Part shown: positions 20,401-29,092 of the stretch, piece after piece
Layout of the letters: each line of letters starts with the position of its first letter
Position numbering within the stretch: position 1 is the stretch's first letter
Source: JAFDVL01 sp043783625
Lineage (GTDB): Bacteria > Acidobacteriota > Blastocatellia > RBC074
Assembly: GCA_043783625.1 (NCBI GenBank)
Contig: JAYVZE010000161.1
Location: 1-64,000, forward strand
Length of the DNA: 64,000 bases
Direction: 5' to 3'
The notes under the pieces: generated by a model
The model's input: the letters and a program-made list of their open reading frames with translations, nothing else
Told to the model about the DNA's origin: nothing
Databases searched by the model: none
Position numbers and translations under genes: made by a program

Positions 20401-20720
20401 TTGCGATGCGCGGCGCGGCAGAAGAAAAAGCGATAGCGCAGCTTGCACGTGCGACTGGAACGCATTGGTTGACGGCTTCCGGCAGTGAACAATTTGCTTC
20501 GGAGTTCAAGCAGCTAGGACACGGAACTTTTACTTTTGTGTTATTAGAAGCCTTGAACGGAAAAGCCGACAAAGGCGGAGATCGCAAAATTACGGTCAAA
20601 GAATTAGACGCTTATTTGCAGGAAGTCGTGCCGGAACTGACGACCAAGTATAAAGGCACTCCGCAATATCCGGCTAGTTATGGTTTTGGAAATGATTTCC
20701 CGATAGGGGTCGTTAAATAA
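17427..20720 (+). CDS. Secreted WD40-repeat caspase-like protease (C14), copy 1
   Basis: 1097 residues. Signal peptide (1-18, cut after CQA), WD40 propeller repeats (about 25-640, many SPDGK and WD-type ends), a conserved VTPDGRFDGT segment, a beta-sandwich domain (about 720-820), then a C14 caspase domain (about 845-1090). The catalytic dyad is intact: His928 in YYAGHGV and Cys983 in LDACQSAG. Caspase-like proteases of bacteria generally cut after basic residues. WD40 repeats would serve for target binding or oligomerisation. The signal peptide places it outside the cytoplasm, unlike most defence caspases. Followed 8 nt later by a close paralogue. GAGAG precedes the ATG. Confidence 0.92.
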   Translation: MQKYFFIFILTISCLCQAQTPQLIVPTGHTRGLTSFEVSPDGKFLYTHGEDGKSIIWDMRTGAQLRNLKDAKSVSAVSFSSDGKRYAVCYSGLKESNVKVFETATERLLYATTQAGDPQNSYFSKDDKYLVTAGGDYRMTVFEASTGKIIKRFGTPPQPGVRRLMADDDAKFIAVSPDDRYYAIGTGRKSIDVFDVTSASLASSEAGKATYSIGAFEQAVTVAKWSPDGKLLLFATSDGILFCWSAAEMKGLWQAKDLPKNVNSIVWSADSTRFTMVQNETLHEMNARTGQLLSNTASKLSGNDTEWFATWNAGEYLKLIGRNSLALVDWKTKTEISSFRQRVDNGWKFSMAKDVSTLVSFESGVPQLWDLATGRMRRVNVAPDSKFLILDPKGQRLVNPNGILDLKTNSNNPLFSLKGAGTVWSQDWSPDGHYFALGTYYKYPNEQYGTETIFLYDAVTGKELINRKLKDSDTAHAMVFSPDSRWLVIGMAKGKVEIYDTTSGNNIKTLKFPYDKNKYSDGVQALVFSSDGKMLYASVNEEIKAISVTAWKVNEAIYETAAQEDWSLSLSPDNKLLLGSGTKRLIHLYDAQTAKLLRTFTGHTLNIMGVRWLKDGKHFVSVSDDQSLRIWDKDADREQLQLFGFAGGDDWVAVTPDGRFDGTPGGIRNLYFVKGLEVIPLEGLYDKYYTPGLLKRIIAGETLAPISEKDDIKNLKAPPLAKILPPVDLEIRNLEVADDTASLRRYQSKTGRIKLTVEASSATDGVSEIRLFHNGKAVGTGTRNLSVEDDKIEKQKSQTFEIQLSDGDNIFRAIALNTQRTESRADEIIVANRMPKAAVAESTGSTLHLVIIGINLYKNPKYNLNYAMADAMAFKEAIERNSTGLYAKVNAVYIGDAQATKAGITAELEKVKAVAQARDVFIFYYAGHGVMSENKQFYIVPHDVTQLYGADEALAQKGLSSLLMQQYSKEIKAQKQLFILDACQSAGALDQVAMRGAAEEKAIAQLARATGTHWLTASGSEQFASEFKQLGHGTFTFVLLEALNGKADKGGDRKITVKELDAYLQEVVPELTTKYKGTPQYPASYGFGNDFPIGVVK

Positions 20721-20728
20721 TTTATTTT

Positions 20729-23700
20729 ATGAGCATACTCTCGTCTCGCCGATTATTATTTTTGCTGTGGGTCTTTTTATTTTTAGTGAATCTTCAGGCG
20801 CAGAATGTCGAATTGATTATTCCTTCCGGGCATTCCAATTTTATTAATTCCATTGCGACTTCGCCGGACGGGAAATTCGTAGCGACGTGCGGCTTTGATC
20901 GGCAGGTTATCTTGTGGGAGCGCAGCACCGGAACACAATTGAAGGTTTTCGCGCAAGCTGGCGAGGATATGGCAGTTGCTGCATTTTCTCCTGACAGCAA
21001 AATGTTAGCAATTGGCACGACTGTCCGGTCGGGCTTCAGCATTCAAGTTTATGAGGTAGCGACGAGTAAGCCTGTGTATAGCACTGGCGATGGCGTTCGT
21101 GCGACGGGGCTTTATTTTTCCAAAGACGGCACCTATCTCGTTGCTTCGGGTTGGGGGAAGTCGCTCGTATTTTTTGAAGCCGGATCAGGCAAAGAAATCA
21201 AAGCGATCAAATGGAGTAATAAAGACGGAGGCAGTCGTAATCAAGATTATCGCGTGAATAATCTAGCCGTAGCTCCTGATGAAAAATATCTAGCACTTTC
21301 AGCGTCTGATTACACCGTCGGAATTTTTGAAAATCCATTCGGGAAAATAAAGTCGGGCGGCAATCAGGCAGTTGATTATGTCTTCGGCGGATTTAGTGGC
21401 GAAGTGAATTATTGTCATTGGTCGAAGGATGGCAAATTCCTGTTTGCGCAAGATGGCAGTGGTGACGTGAAGGCGTGGTCATTGGCTACGAAGCAGGTTT
21501 TATGGTCATCAAAAAAAATGCCGAAGCACTCAATTTATTCACTGCGTATGACGCCTGATGGTCGTCGCCTCACTTTGCTTTCAGGGAATATTTTTTACGA
21601 ATACGATTTACCAACAGGGAATGAACTCAGTCAGAAAGTAGAAGACGTTTTACCGCCGGGAGATTACTGGCAAGCCGAAAGCGAGGAGCTTTATCTGGCT
21701 GCGACAGGAAAATATGGCGAGGCTTTGGCGGTAGTGGATTTGAGGACGAAATCCGTGATGGTCGAAATGCGTGGAAAATCTGATAATGGATTAAGCGTCA
21801 CGGCTTCCAAATCGGGCTGGTTGCTGGGCAGTTTCGATGGCTTTCAGCCAAAAATCTGGAATCTGCAATCAGGGCAAATCAAGACGTTGCCAAATGTGAC
21901 GGATTCCCGCTATTTGGCGTTGAATGCTTCCGCTTCTCAAGCCCTGTTAAGCGACGGGATTTTTGAGCTTAAAACTGGCAGGAAAATTCAGAGTCTGGCA
22001 CTTAACCCCAACCGGAATAATCGCGCCGTTTTTGATTGGTCAGCCGATGGGAAATTTGTTGTGCACATGGAAAAAGATTCAGACGGACGCTTTCAAATTT
22101 TGAATCTTGAATCCGGTAAATCATTTACGAAGAACGCTAGCGATGCTGTCATTATTGGCTCCCGCGCGGCAACGTTTTCACCTGACAGTCTGTTTGTCGC
22201 ACTGGGCTGGAATGATGGTGAAGTGCAAATCGTCAAAACTGACAGCGGCGAAACGATTAAAACTTTTACCGTCAAAGGTGAAGGTGGCTATGCCTCAATT
22301 GACGATTGCCAGTTCAGTCCTGACGGTAAAATGTTGTATGTTTTTTCAGGCGGAATCCCGATTTCTTACAACACTTCCAACTGGACAAAACAGGTGAAAT
22401 TTGCGTCGTATAAAAACTGGCAGGGACGAAAACTTTCGGTTTCGCCGGACGGACAATTCCTGCTGGCTTCTTACGGCGGATTTAATTCTCAAAAGTGCGA
22501 TGTCGTGATGTTTGATGCGAAGACAGGCAAGCAATTGCGCATCTTCAATGGACATTCCAATACCGTCAGAACCGTGTCGTGGCTGGCGGATGGAAAACAT
22601 TTTGTGTCCAGCGGATTGGATCATACGATTCGTGTTTGGAATAAAGATCAGGACATAGAATTATTCAAATTATTCAGTTTTGAAAATTCCAAAGACTGGG
22701 TGGCTGTGACTCCTGACGGACATTTCGACGGGACACAAAAGGGAATGGAAAAACTGTATTTTGTGCGGGACATGATCAGCATCCCTTTGGCGAGCCTGTT
22801 TGAAAAATACTACGTTCCCGGCTTGGTTATGAAGCAGCTCGGCGGTAAAACTGTACCACCCGCACCGGAGGAAGATGTTAATAAATTGAAAGCTCCTCCA
22901 TTGGTAAAAATTGGCGTCCCAACCGGGCAACGCAATTTGACAGTGGAAGATGAAAAGAGTGCCGCGCGGCGTTACCAGATTGCCGAAGAGGAAATCAGCC
23001 TGACCGTTGAAGCGCAATGCCCGGATGACGGGATTTCCGAAATCAGACTTTATCAAAATGGTAAATTGGTGGGCGGCGGGACGCGCAATCTGACGGTTGA
23101 GAACGACACGCTGGAGAAAACGAAATCTCAAAAATTTGAACTGACATTGGGCAGCGGAGATAACGAATTCAAAGCCATTGCCTTAAATTCGCAGCGTACT
23201 GAAAGCCAGCCGGATGAAATCATTGTCACGAGTAAGCCCGCGAAATCCGTCATCCCGGCCAGCGTGGAGGCGAATTTATATCTGGTAGTCATTGGCATCA
23301 ATCAATACAAAAATCAGAAATACAATTTGAATTATGCGACGGCTGACGCGACTGCCTTTAAGTCCATGATGGAGCGCAGCAGCGTCGGGTTGTATGCCAA
23401 AATCAATGCAACATATTTGGGAGATGCGCAGGCTACCAAAGCAGGAATTGCAGCGGAAATGGACAGAATCAAAGCTTTGGCGCAGCCCCGCGATGTCTTC
23501 ATTTTTTACTTCGCCGGACATGGTGTGATGAATGACAAGAAGGAATTTTATTTAGTTCCCAGCGATGTGACACAGCTTTATGGCGCCGATGATGTGCTGG
23601 CGCAAAAAGGAGTATCCGCGATTTTGATGCAGCAGTATTCCAAGGAAATCAAAGCGCAAAAACAGCTTTTTATTTTAGATGCCTGCCAATCGGCGGGAGC

Positions 23701-24034
23701 TTTGGAAAACGTCGTCGCGGCACGCGGAGCCGCCGAAGAAAAAGCGATTGCCCAGCTCGCACGGGCGACAGGAACGCATTGGTTGACGGCCTCCGGCACT
23801 GAACAATTCGCCTCAGAATTTAAGCAATTAGGTCATGGCACGTTCACTTACGTTTTGCTGGAAGCGATGACAGGTAAAGCCGACCAGGTTAATGATCGCA
23901 AAATTACTGTCAAAGAATTGGACGCTTATTTGCAGGAATTAGTACCGGAGTTGACCGCCAAATATCGCGGGACGCCGCAGTATCCGGCGAGCTATGGCTA
24001 TGGTAATGACTTTCCCATTGGCATCGTGAAATAA
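20729..24034 (+). CDS. Secreted WD40-repeat caspase-like protease (C14), copy 2
   Basis: 1101 residues, paralogue of the preceding gene with the same order: signal peptide (1-24), WD40 repeats (about 30-645), VTPDGHFDGT, beta-sandwich (about 725-825), caspase domain (about 850-1095). Catalytic His931 in YFAGHGV and Cys986 in LDACQSAG are intact. The caspase domain is much more alike between copies than the WD40 region, so the pair has probably diverged in what it recognises while keeping the same protease. Only 8 nt separate the two genes. No terminator is obvious until after this gene. Confidence 0.92.
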   Translation: MSILSSRRLLFLLWVFLFLVNLQAQNVELIIPSGHSNFINSIATSPDGKFVATCGFDRQVILWERSTGTQLKVFAQAGEDMAVAAFSPDSKMLAIGTTVRSGFSIQVYEVATSKPVYSTGDGVRATGLYFSKDGTYLVASGWGKSLVFFEAGSGKEIKAIKWSNKDGGSRNQDYRVNNLAVAPDEKYLALSASDYTVGIFENPFGKIKSGGNQAVDYVFGGFSGEVNYCHWSKDGKFLFAQDGSGDVKAWSLATKQVLWSSKKMPKHSIYSLRMTPDGRRLTLLSGNIFYEYDLPTGNELSQKVEDVLPPGDYWQAESEELYLAATGKYGEALAVVDLRTKSVMVEMRGKSDNGLSVTASKSGWLLGSFDGFQPKIWNLQSGQIKTLPNVTDSRYLALNASASQALLSDGIFELKTGRKIQSLALNPNRNNRAVFDWSADGKFVVHMEKDSDGRFQILNLESGKSFTKNASDAVIIGSRAATFSPDSLFVALGWNDGEVQIVKTDSGETIKTFTVKGEGGYASIDDCQFSPDGKMLYVFSGGIPISYNTSNWTKQVKFASYKNWQGRKLSVSPDGQFLLASYGGFNSQKCDVVMFDAKTGKQLRIFNGHSNTVRTVSWLADGKHFVSSGLDHTIRVWNKDQDIELFKLFSFENSKDWVAVTPDGHFDGTQKGMEKLYFVRDMISIPLASLFEKYYVPGLVMKQLGGKTVPPAPEEDVNKLKAPPLVKIGVPTGQRNLTVEDEKSAARRYQIAEEEISLTVEAQCPDDGISEIRLYQNGKLVGGGTRNLTVENDTLEKTKSQKFELTLGSGDNEFKAIALNSQRTESQPDEIIVTSKPAKSVIPASVEANLYLVVIGINQYKNQKYNLNYATADATAFKSMMERSSVGLYAKINATYLGDAQATKAGIAAEMDRIKALAQPRDVFIFYFAGHGVMNDKKEFYLVPSDVTQLYGADDVLAQKGVSAILMQQYSKEIKAQKQLFILDACQSAGALENVVAARGAAEEKAIAQLARATGTHWLTASGTEQFASEFKQLGHGTFTYVLLEAMTGKADQVNDRKITVKELDAYLQELVPELTAKYRGTPQYPASYGYGNDFPIGIVK

Positions 24035-24139
24035 GCAATTTATACGCTGAAACTATTTTTTAATTTGTCTTCCAAAATCTGACAAATCAACGAAGTTGTG
24101 GGATGATTGCGACGGTTTTTCACCGGAGCAATGACAGTA

Positions 24140-25141
24140 ATGAATCTCATCCAATTTCTTGACGAGCAAAATTCTCGCCGTGTCGGAATCGTAAATCCTG
24201 ATCGGCAATCCATCACAACTTTAAACGATACTGCAAGTGTTCATGCGCTCGCGCTCGCTGCTTTTCGTGCGAATACTAAACTGTCAGATTTCGTGGCAGC
24301 ACGGCTGAGCGATGAAATATTCGACTACGATAAATTGATCGCTGACCAGCGAGTATTGCCACCCTTGGATCATCCCGATCCGGCGCATTGTCTGGTGTCC
24401 GGCACAGGTTTGACGCATCTCGGCAGTGCGCAATCACGCGATGCAATGCATGTAAAATTGAACGTTGAAACGGAAACGCTCTCGGATTCGATGAAGATGT
24501 TCAAGCTTGGACTCGACGGCGGCAAACCTGCTTCCGGTGAAATTGGCGTGGCTCCCGAATGGTTTTACAAAGGCGACGGGCAGTGCATCGTGGCTCCTGA
24601 ACATCCAATTGAATTGCCCGCGTATGCCGAAGATGGCGGCGAAGAATCTGAATTGGTTGGACTCTACATTATTGCCGACAACGGTGAGCCGTTGCGGGTT
24701 GGGTTCGCTATTGGCAACGAATATTCCGATCACAAAATCGAGCGGCAGAACTATTTATATCTTGCGCATTCCAAGCTGCGGCAATGTTCGTTCGGGCCTG
24801 AAATCTTTATCGGAGATTTGCCCGACAACCTGCGCGGTGAAGCGCGAATCTTACGCGCTGGCGAAGTTGCGTGGGCTGGTGAAGTCCTCACCGGCGAAGC
24901 GAATATGTCGCATACGATTGGCAATCTTGAGCATCATCATTTCAAGTACAAAGTTTTTCGCCGCCCCGGCGATGTGCATATTCATTACTTCGGAGCCTCC
25001 GCGCTGAGTTGTTTGAGCGGTTTTTATACCCAGCCTGGTGACGTATTCGAGATTGAAGTTCCGGTTTTTGGAAGAAAATTAAGGAATCCTGTGGTGCTTG
25101 CGAAAGAGGAAAATAATTTAGTGGAAGTCCGGCAGTTGTAA
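24140..25141 (+). CDS. AraD1/GguC family protein (FAH-fold)
   Basis: About 333 residues. Of the possible starts, ATG 24140 is preferred: GGAG (24125-24128) is 11 nt ahead, while it is only 2 nt from ATG 24131, and MNLIQFLDEQNSRRVGIV fits the family N-terminus. The protein has the fumarylacetoacetate-hydrolase-like fold: VSGTGLTHLGSA, KPASGEIGVAPEWFYKG, GFAIGNEYSDHKIE, metal-ligand acidic residues among these. AraD1 and GguC members belong to sugar-acid (arabinose/galactose type) catabolism, acting on 2-keto-3-deoxy acids. Cytoplasmic. It heads a run that includes a beta-helix protein, a quinoprotein and a dehydrogenase, which supports a sugar-acid role. Confidence 0.82.
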   Translation: MNLIQFLDEQNSRRVGIVNPDRQSITTLNDTASVHALALAAFRANTKLSDFVAARLSDEIFDYDKLIADQRVLPPLDHPDPAHCLVSGTGLTHLGSAQSRDAMHVKLNVETETLSDSMKMFKLGLDGGKPASGEIGVAPEWFYKGDGQCIVAPEHPIELPAYAEDGGEESELVGLYIIADNGEPLRVGFAIGNEYSDHKIERQNYLYLAHSKLRQCSFGPEIFIGDLPDNLRGEARILRAGEVAWAGEVLTGEANMSHTIGNLEHHHFKYKVFRRPGDVHIHYFGASALSCLSGFYTQPGDVFEIEVPVFGRKLRNPVVLAKEENNLVEVRQL

Positions 25142-25165
25142 GTTCGATAAACCCAGATGCCGAAA

Positions 25166-25269
25166 CGCGGAGCGTATGGAGTGCTACGACTTGTCGTAGC
25201 TTTGGCGTTCATCGCAAACAGTAATGAAAAAAAAGCGGCTCCGCGCAGCCGCACTCCAAACGCTCCGCG
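25166..25269. repeat. Inverted repeat with nested hairpins
   Basis: Arms 25166-25184 and 25251-25269 match at 18 of 19 positions (CGCGGAGCGT[A/T]TGGAGTGC). Inside are two further hairpins, GCTACGAC/GTCGTAGC and GCGGCT/AGCCGC. An upstream open frame reads through this element into the beta-helix gene; I treat that extension as non-coding repeat DNA. Confidence 0.75.
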
Positions 25270-25325
25270 CTTCAGAATATTCAGTCAATTTCTCAATAAA
25301 TTATTGCAGCTTTCCCCAAACTATA

Positions 25326-27254
25326 ATGCGTAAAAATTTCTTGCCCTTATTCATCTTCATCCTGCTGACAATTTTTCCCCCGGCATTTGCGCAAACAACG
25401 AATGTCACAACTTCCGGCGAATTTATTGTCGAACCGCCAACGTTGCTTAACCTGGGTTTTGAATGGAAAATCAGCGGCGACGAAAATCGTAATGCGTCAG
25501 TTGCGGTTCAGTATCGTAAAGCCGGCACAACAGCATGGAAAGAAGCGCAACCCTTACTTCGCATTGGCGATGAAAAAGTCGGACGGGCGCGCAATTTTTT
25601 AGAATACTGGACGCCGCGCATGTTCGCGGGCAGCATTCTTGATCTCGAAGAAAATACTGCTTATGAATGCCGCTTCACGATGACTGATTCTGATGGCGTG
25701 AGCGGAAAATCTTCGCAAGCCATCACCGTGAAAACACGTGAAACTCCGAAAGCCTTTACTGGCGGACGAACCTTACATGTTTATCCGCCTGATTACGAAG
25801 GCAAGAAAATTGAGCCTTCATTCAAAGGCTTGAAAGAAGCGTATTACGGCCCCGGCACAGGTGATTGGGCTCCGGTACATGAGCGCCCAGTGCAGCCCGG
25901 TGATGTGATTTTGGTACACGCCGGACTGTATAAAGCGGATCGCATGAATTACGTCACGACGTATGGTGTTCCTTTTGACGGCACGTATGTTTTCACAAAT
26001 AAAGGTACAGCGGAAAAACCTATTGTCATCAAAGGCGCGGGCGATGGCGAAGCGATTTTTGACGGTGCGGGAAATTATCGGCTCTTTGATGTGATGGGGG
26101 CAGATTATAATTACTTTGAAAATCTAACGATTCGTAATACAGATATTGCCTTTTACGCTGGACTCAAAGACCTGATTGGATGCAGCGGCTTGGTTGTCCG
26201 AAATTGCCGGATCGAAGACGTTGGTGTAGCGATTTTCAATGAATACGAAGGTTCTAAGAATTTTTATTTTGCTGACAACTACATCACGGGACGCGGTGAC
26301 CGTAATCGTTTGATCGGTTGGTCGAATTTTGGCAAGTACAAAGCGACGGAATTAAAATCGTTCATCGGCATCAAAGTTTACGGACAAGGACATGTGATTT
26401 GTCATAATTATGTGGCGTACTTTCACGATGGAATTTGTGTCAGCACGTACGGAACTCCGCCGCAGGATGCAACGAAACAAGGCGTTGCGATTGATATTTA
26501 CAATAATGATATTTTCATGATGGTAGATGACTTTATTGAATCGGACGGCGGAGTTCACAACATTCGTGTGATGCGCAATCGCGGTTTTAATGCCGCGCAG
26601 CACGGCATCAGCGCGCAGCCGATGTTCGGTGGGCCGGCGTACTTCTACCGCAATGTTCTTTACAGTGTACCGATGGGTGGAGCCTTGAAAACAGGCAACG
26701 GAAGCCCCGCCGGAGTCCTGATTTATCACAACACGTTCATCACCGAAAACAGCAATGCCAGTGGATATTCAAACTGGCATTATCGAAATAATTTAATTCT
26801 TGGCACGAATCATCCTGAACGACCTGTCTTCGGCAATCTAAGTTTTACGGCGTACTCAACGCTGGATTACAATGGCTATCGTGCGAATCCATCTGATAAA
26901 CCACAATTTGTCTGGACGGCTCCAGCGAACGGGAAGCTGCGCGATTACGAACTGACGAATGCAACGGCGCAGAAATTCAAGACGCTTGTGGAGTTTCAAA
27001 AAGCGACAGGGTTAGAAGCACATGGCATCAATATTGATTACGATATTTTTAAAAATGTCAGACCGCCTGATGCCTCGCAACCGCACAAAATTTATGAAAT
27101 CGGCGATCTGGATTTTAGCTTGAAGCCGAACAGCGCAGCCGTAGATGCCGGATGTAAACTGCCAAATGTGAATGATGATTTCACGGGGAAAAATCCTGAT
27201 TTAGGGGCGTTGGAAGTTGGAAAACCTGCTCCAGTTTATGGTCCCAGAAAGTGA
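25326..27254 (+). CDS. Secreted right-handed beta-helix protein
   Basis: About 642 residues from ATG 25326, chosen because the signal peptide (NFLPLFIFILLTIFPPAFA) starts there; the frame extends 34 codons upstream but only through a repeat. An N-terminal beta-sandwich (about 30-145, fibronectin-like) is followed by a right-handed beta-helix (about 160-560) with PGDVILVHAGLY, the typical KGAGDGEAIFDGAG start, then repeated N..I.....GI.. turns. Such folds serve polysaccharide lyases and glycosidases (pectin, alginate and the like) and surface binding proteins. I see no catalytic signature for a given class. Neighbouring sugar-acid and oxidation genes suggest polymer breakdown. Confidence 0.8.
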   Translation: MRKNFLPLFIFILLTIFPPAFAQTTNVTTSGEFIVEPPTLLNLGFEWKISGDENRNASVAVQYRKAGTTAWKEAQPLLRIGDEKVGRARNFLEYWTPRMFAGSILDLEENTAYECRFTMTDSDGVSGKSSQAITVKTRETPKAFTGGRTLHVYPPDYEGKKIEPSFKGLKEAYYGPGTGDWAPVHERPVQPGDVILVHAGLYKADRMNYVTTYGVPFDGTYVFTNKGTAEKPIVIKGAGDGEAIFDGAGNYRLFDVMGADYNYFENLTIRNTDIAFYAGLKDLIGCSGLVVRNCRIEDVGVAIFNEYEGSKNFYFADNYITGRGDRNRLIGWSNFGKYKATELKSFIGIKVYGQGHVICHNYVAYFHDGICVSTYGTPPQDATKQGVAIDIYNNDIFMMVDDFIESDGGVHNIRVMRNRGFNAAQHGISAQPMFGGPAYFYRNVLYSVPMGGALKTGNGSPAGVLIYHNTFITENSNASGYSNWHYRNNLILGTNHPERPVFGNLSFTAYSTLDYNGYRANPSDKPQFVWTAPANGKLRDYELTNATAQKFKTLVEFQKATGLEAHGINIDYDIFKNVRPPDASQPHKIYEIGDLDFSLKPNSAAVDAGCKLPNVNDDFTGKNPDLGALEVGKPAPVYGPRK

Positions 27255-27255
27255 T

Positions 27256-27326
27256 GTTCAGAGTTACACGTTCACGCGTGTACGTTTTTTCTAAAGACCT
27301 TCACGCATAAACGCGTAACTCTGAAC
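27256..27326. repeat. Inverted repeat after the beta-helix gene
   Basis: GTTCAGAGTTAC (27256-27267) and GTAACTCTGAAC (27315-27326) are exact complements over 12 bp; the interior has CACGCGTG and TTCACGCATAAACGCG words. It starts 2 nt after the stop and may end transcription. Confidence 0.65.
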
Positions 27327-27370
27327 GATGACGACATTGTTGCTTATGTTTTGACCCGGCGAGGTGGGGA

Positions 27371-29053
27371 ATGAGAGTATTATTTTTAGGAGAACGAAAT
27401 GCGCAGCGGTACAGTACGAGGAGCGGTAGCGACTTGGTAAATTTGAGAGTTACCAAGTCGCTACCGCTCCTCGTACTGTACCTAACGTTGACGATCTGTT
27501 TTTTAGCAAATAGTATTTTTGCGCAAGTTCCATCTCAACGAATTCGTGACGCCGCCGCAGAGCCGCAGAACTGGCTAACCTATTCGGGCAATTATCAATC
27601 CCATCGTTTTTCCCCGCTCAAACAAATTAACCGGACAAATGTCGCACGACTCAAAACTGCGTGGGTCTATCAAATGCGCGATCCCGGCAAAGTTGAAGCG
27701 ACTCCGTTGGTTGTGGATGGAATCATTTATCTGGCTGAGAAACCACACGTCGTAACCGCATTGGACGGGGCGACGGGCGTCCCTCTCTGGACGTATCGTC
27801 GAACGACTCCCGCAGATATTCGCGGGTGTTGCGGGACGCCGAATCGCGGGCTGGCGATTCTTGACGATACCCTGTATTTATGCACCTTTGATGCCCATTT
27901 GGTGGCACTTGAGGCTAAAACAGGAAAGGTGAAATGGGATGTTGTTGTCGCCGATTACAAAACGGGTTACTCGATGACCGGAGCGCCACTCGCCATCAAA
28001 GATAAAATAATTGTCGGCATTGCGGGAGGGGAATTTGGTGTTCGTGGCTTTCTGGATGCATACAGTCCGAAAGACGGAAAACTTCTATGGCGATTTTGGA
28101 CGGTTCCTGCGACAGGTGAAAAAGGCAATGAAACATGGGCAGGTGATAGTTGGAAAACAGGCGGTGCTCCAACGTGGCTAACGGGTTCGTATGATCCGGC
28201 ATTGAATTTGATTTACTGGGGGACTGGAAATCCCGCTCCTGATTGGAATGGTGACAGCCGCGCCGGAGATAATTTATATTCTGACAGTTTACTTGCTCTG
28301 GACGCTGACACGGGAAACTTAAAGTGGCATTTTCAATTTACGCCGCACGACACGCATGACTGGGATGCAAATCAAATACCAATTTTACTGGATGAAGTCA
28401 TTGGTGGACGCCCGCGAAAATTAGTCGTCACTGCCAATCGCAACGGCTTCTATTACGTGCTGGATCGTACCACCGGAGAATTTTTGCGCGGTACATCCTA
28501 TGTCAAGCAGACTTGGGCGAAGGAGTTAGATACCAAAGGAAGACCGCTCTATTTGCCGAACGTTGATCCAACGACGCAAGGCACTCTTTTGTATCCAGGC
28601 ACTTGGGGCGGAACGAACTGGAACAGCCCGTCATACAGTCCATTAACAAAACTCTTTTACGTGTTGGCGGCAGACAACGATCCACAATATTTTGTGAAGG
28701 AAGCTACGGTGTATCACGCCGGAGAACTTTTTATGGGTGGAGATGGGCGAGACGTTCCGGGCGTCAAAGGTTATGGCGTAGTGAAAGCGTTAGACGTCAA
28801 GACAGGGCAGCAAAAATGGGAATATAAATTACCAACGCGAGTGATGGCGGGTGTCATGGCGACAGCCGGTGGAGTAGTGTTTGGTGGAAGCCGGGAAGGA
28901 TATTTTTACGCGCTGGATGCGATGACAGGCAAACCGCTCTGGAACTTTATGGCGGGAGGGCTTATCGTTTCTAATCCGATCAGTTATTCGATTCGAGGCA
29001 AGCAATACGTGGCGATTTCTTCAGGGAACGGGTTGTTTGTTTTCGGGTTATGA
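27371..29053 (+). CDS. PQQ-dependent quinoprotein dehydrogenase (no haem domain)
   Basis: About 560 residues. Signal-like hydrophobic stretch LPLLVLYLTLTICFLANSIF (about 31-50), then an eight-bladed PQQ propeller with A.DA.TGK..W docking motifs, GDSWKTGGAPTW, HFQFTPHDTHDWDAN, and GGTNWNSPS. The vicinal Cys-Cys of PQQ alcohol dehydrogenases is present (GCCGTPNRG, about 155), suggesting an alcohol- or sugar-oxidising enzyme in the periplasm. It lacks the haem domains of the paralogue at 4739. The N-terminus is odd: the first 35 codons run through a 33-bp palindrome (27408-27482). The start is uncertain. ATG 27371 (GAGG 6 nt upstream) is in frame; a stronger site, AGGAG before ATG 27399, opens a frame of only 13 codons. 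Confidence 0.87.
   Translation: MRVLFLGERNAQRYSTRSGSDLVNLRVTKSLPLLVLYLTLTICFLANSIFAQVPSQRIRDAAAEPQNWLTYSGNYQSHRFSPLKQINRTNVARLKTAWVYQMRDPGKVEATPLVVDGIIYLAEKPHVVTALDGATGVPLWTYRRTTPADIRGCCGTPNRGLAILDDTLYLCTFDAHLVALEAKTGKVKWDVVVADYKTGYSMTGAPLAIKDKIIVGIAGGEFGVRGFLDAYSPKDGKLLWRFWTVPATGEKGNETWAGDSWKTGGAPTWLTGSYDPALNLIYWGTGNPAPDWNGDSRAGDNLYSDSLLALDADTGNLKWHFQFTPHDTHDWDANQIPILLDEVIGGRPRKLVVTANRNGFYYVLDRTTGEFLRGTSYVKQTWAKELDTKGRPLYLPNVDPTTQGTLLYPGTWGGTNWNSPSYSPLTKLFYVLAADNDPQYFVKEATVYHAGELFMGGDGRDVPGVKGYGVVKALDVKTGQQKWEYKLPTRVMAGVMATAGGVVFGGSREGYFYALDAMTGKPLWNFMAGGLIVSNPISYSIRGKQYVAISSGNGLFVFGL
27408..27482. repeat. Palindromic element with 33-bp perfect arms inside a gene
   Basis: Arms 27408-27440 and 27450-27482 are exact reverse complements with a 9-nt loop. 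The right arm, read in the quinoprotein frame, encodes VTKSLPLLVLYL, so it contributes the first half of the hydrophobic signal segment. Confidence 0.88.
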
Positions 29054-29092
29054 GGATCACAAATCGGACATTAAACTACAGGAGGAAAAACT

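Noticed and set aside
15804..24034. Reading the caspase cluster as an anti-phage defence island
   Set aside because: All three proteins have signal peptides and no nucleic-acid-binding, TIR, STAND or CRISPR component lies nearby; export points elsewhere.
25224..25325. 34-codon extension upstream of the beta-helix gene
   Set aside because: It is the translation of the inverted repeat; the signal peptide starts at ATG 25326.
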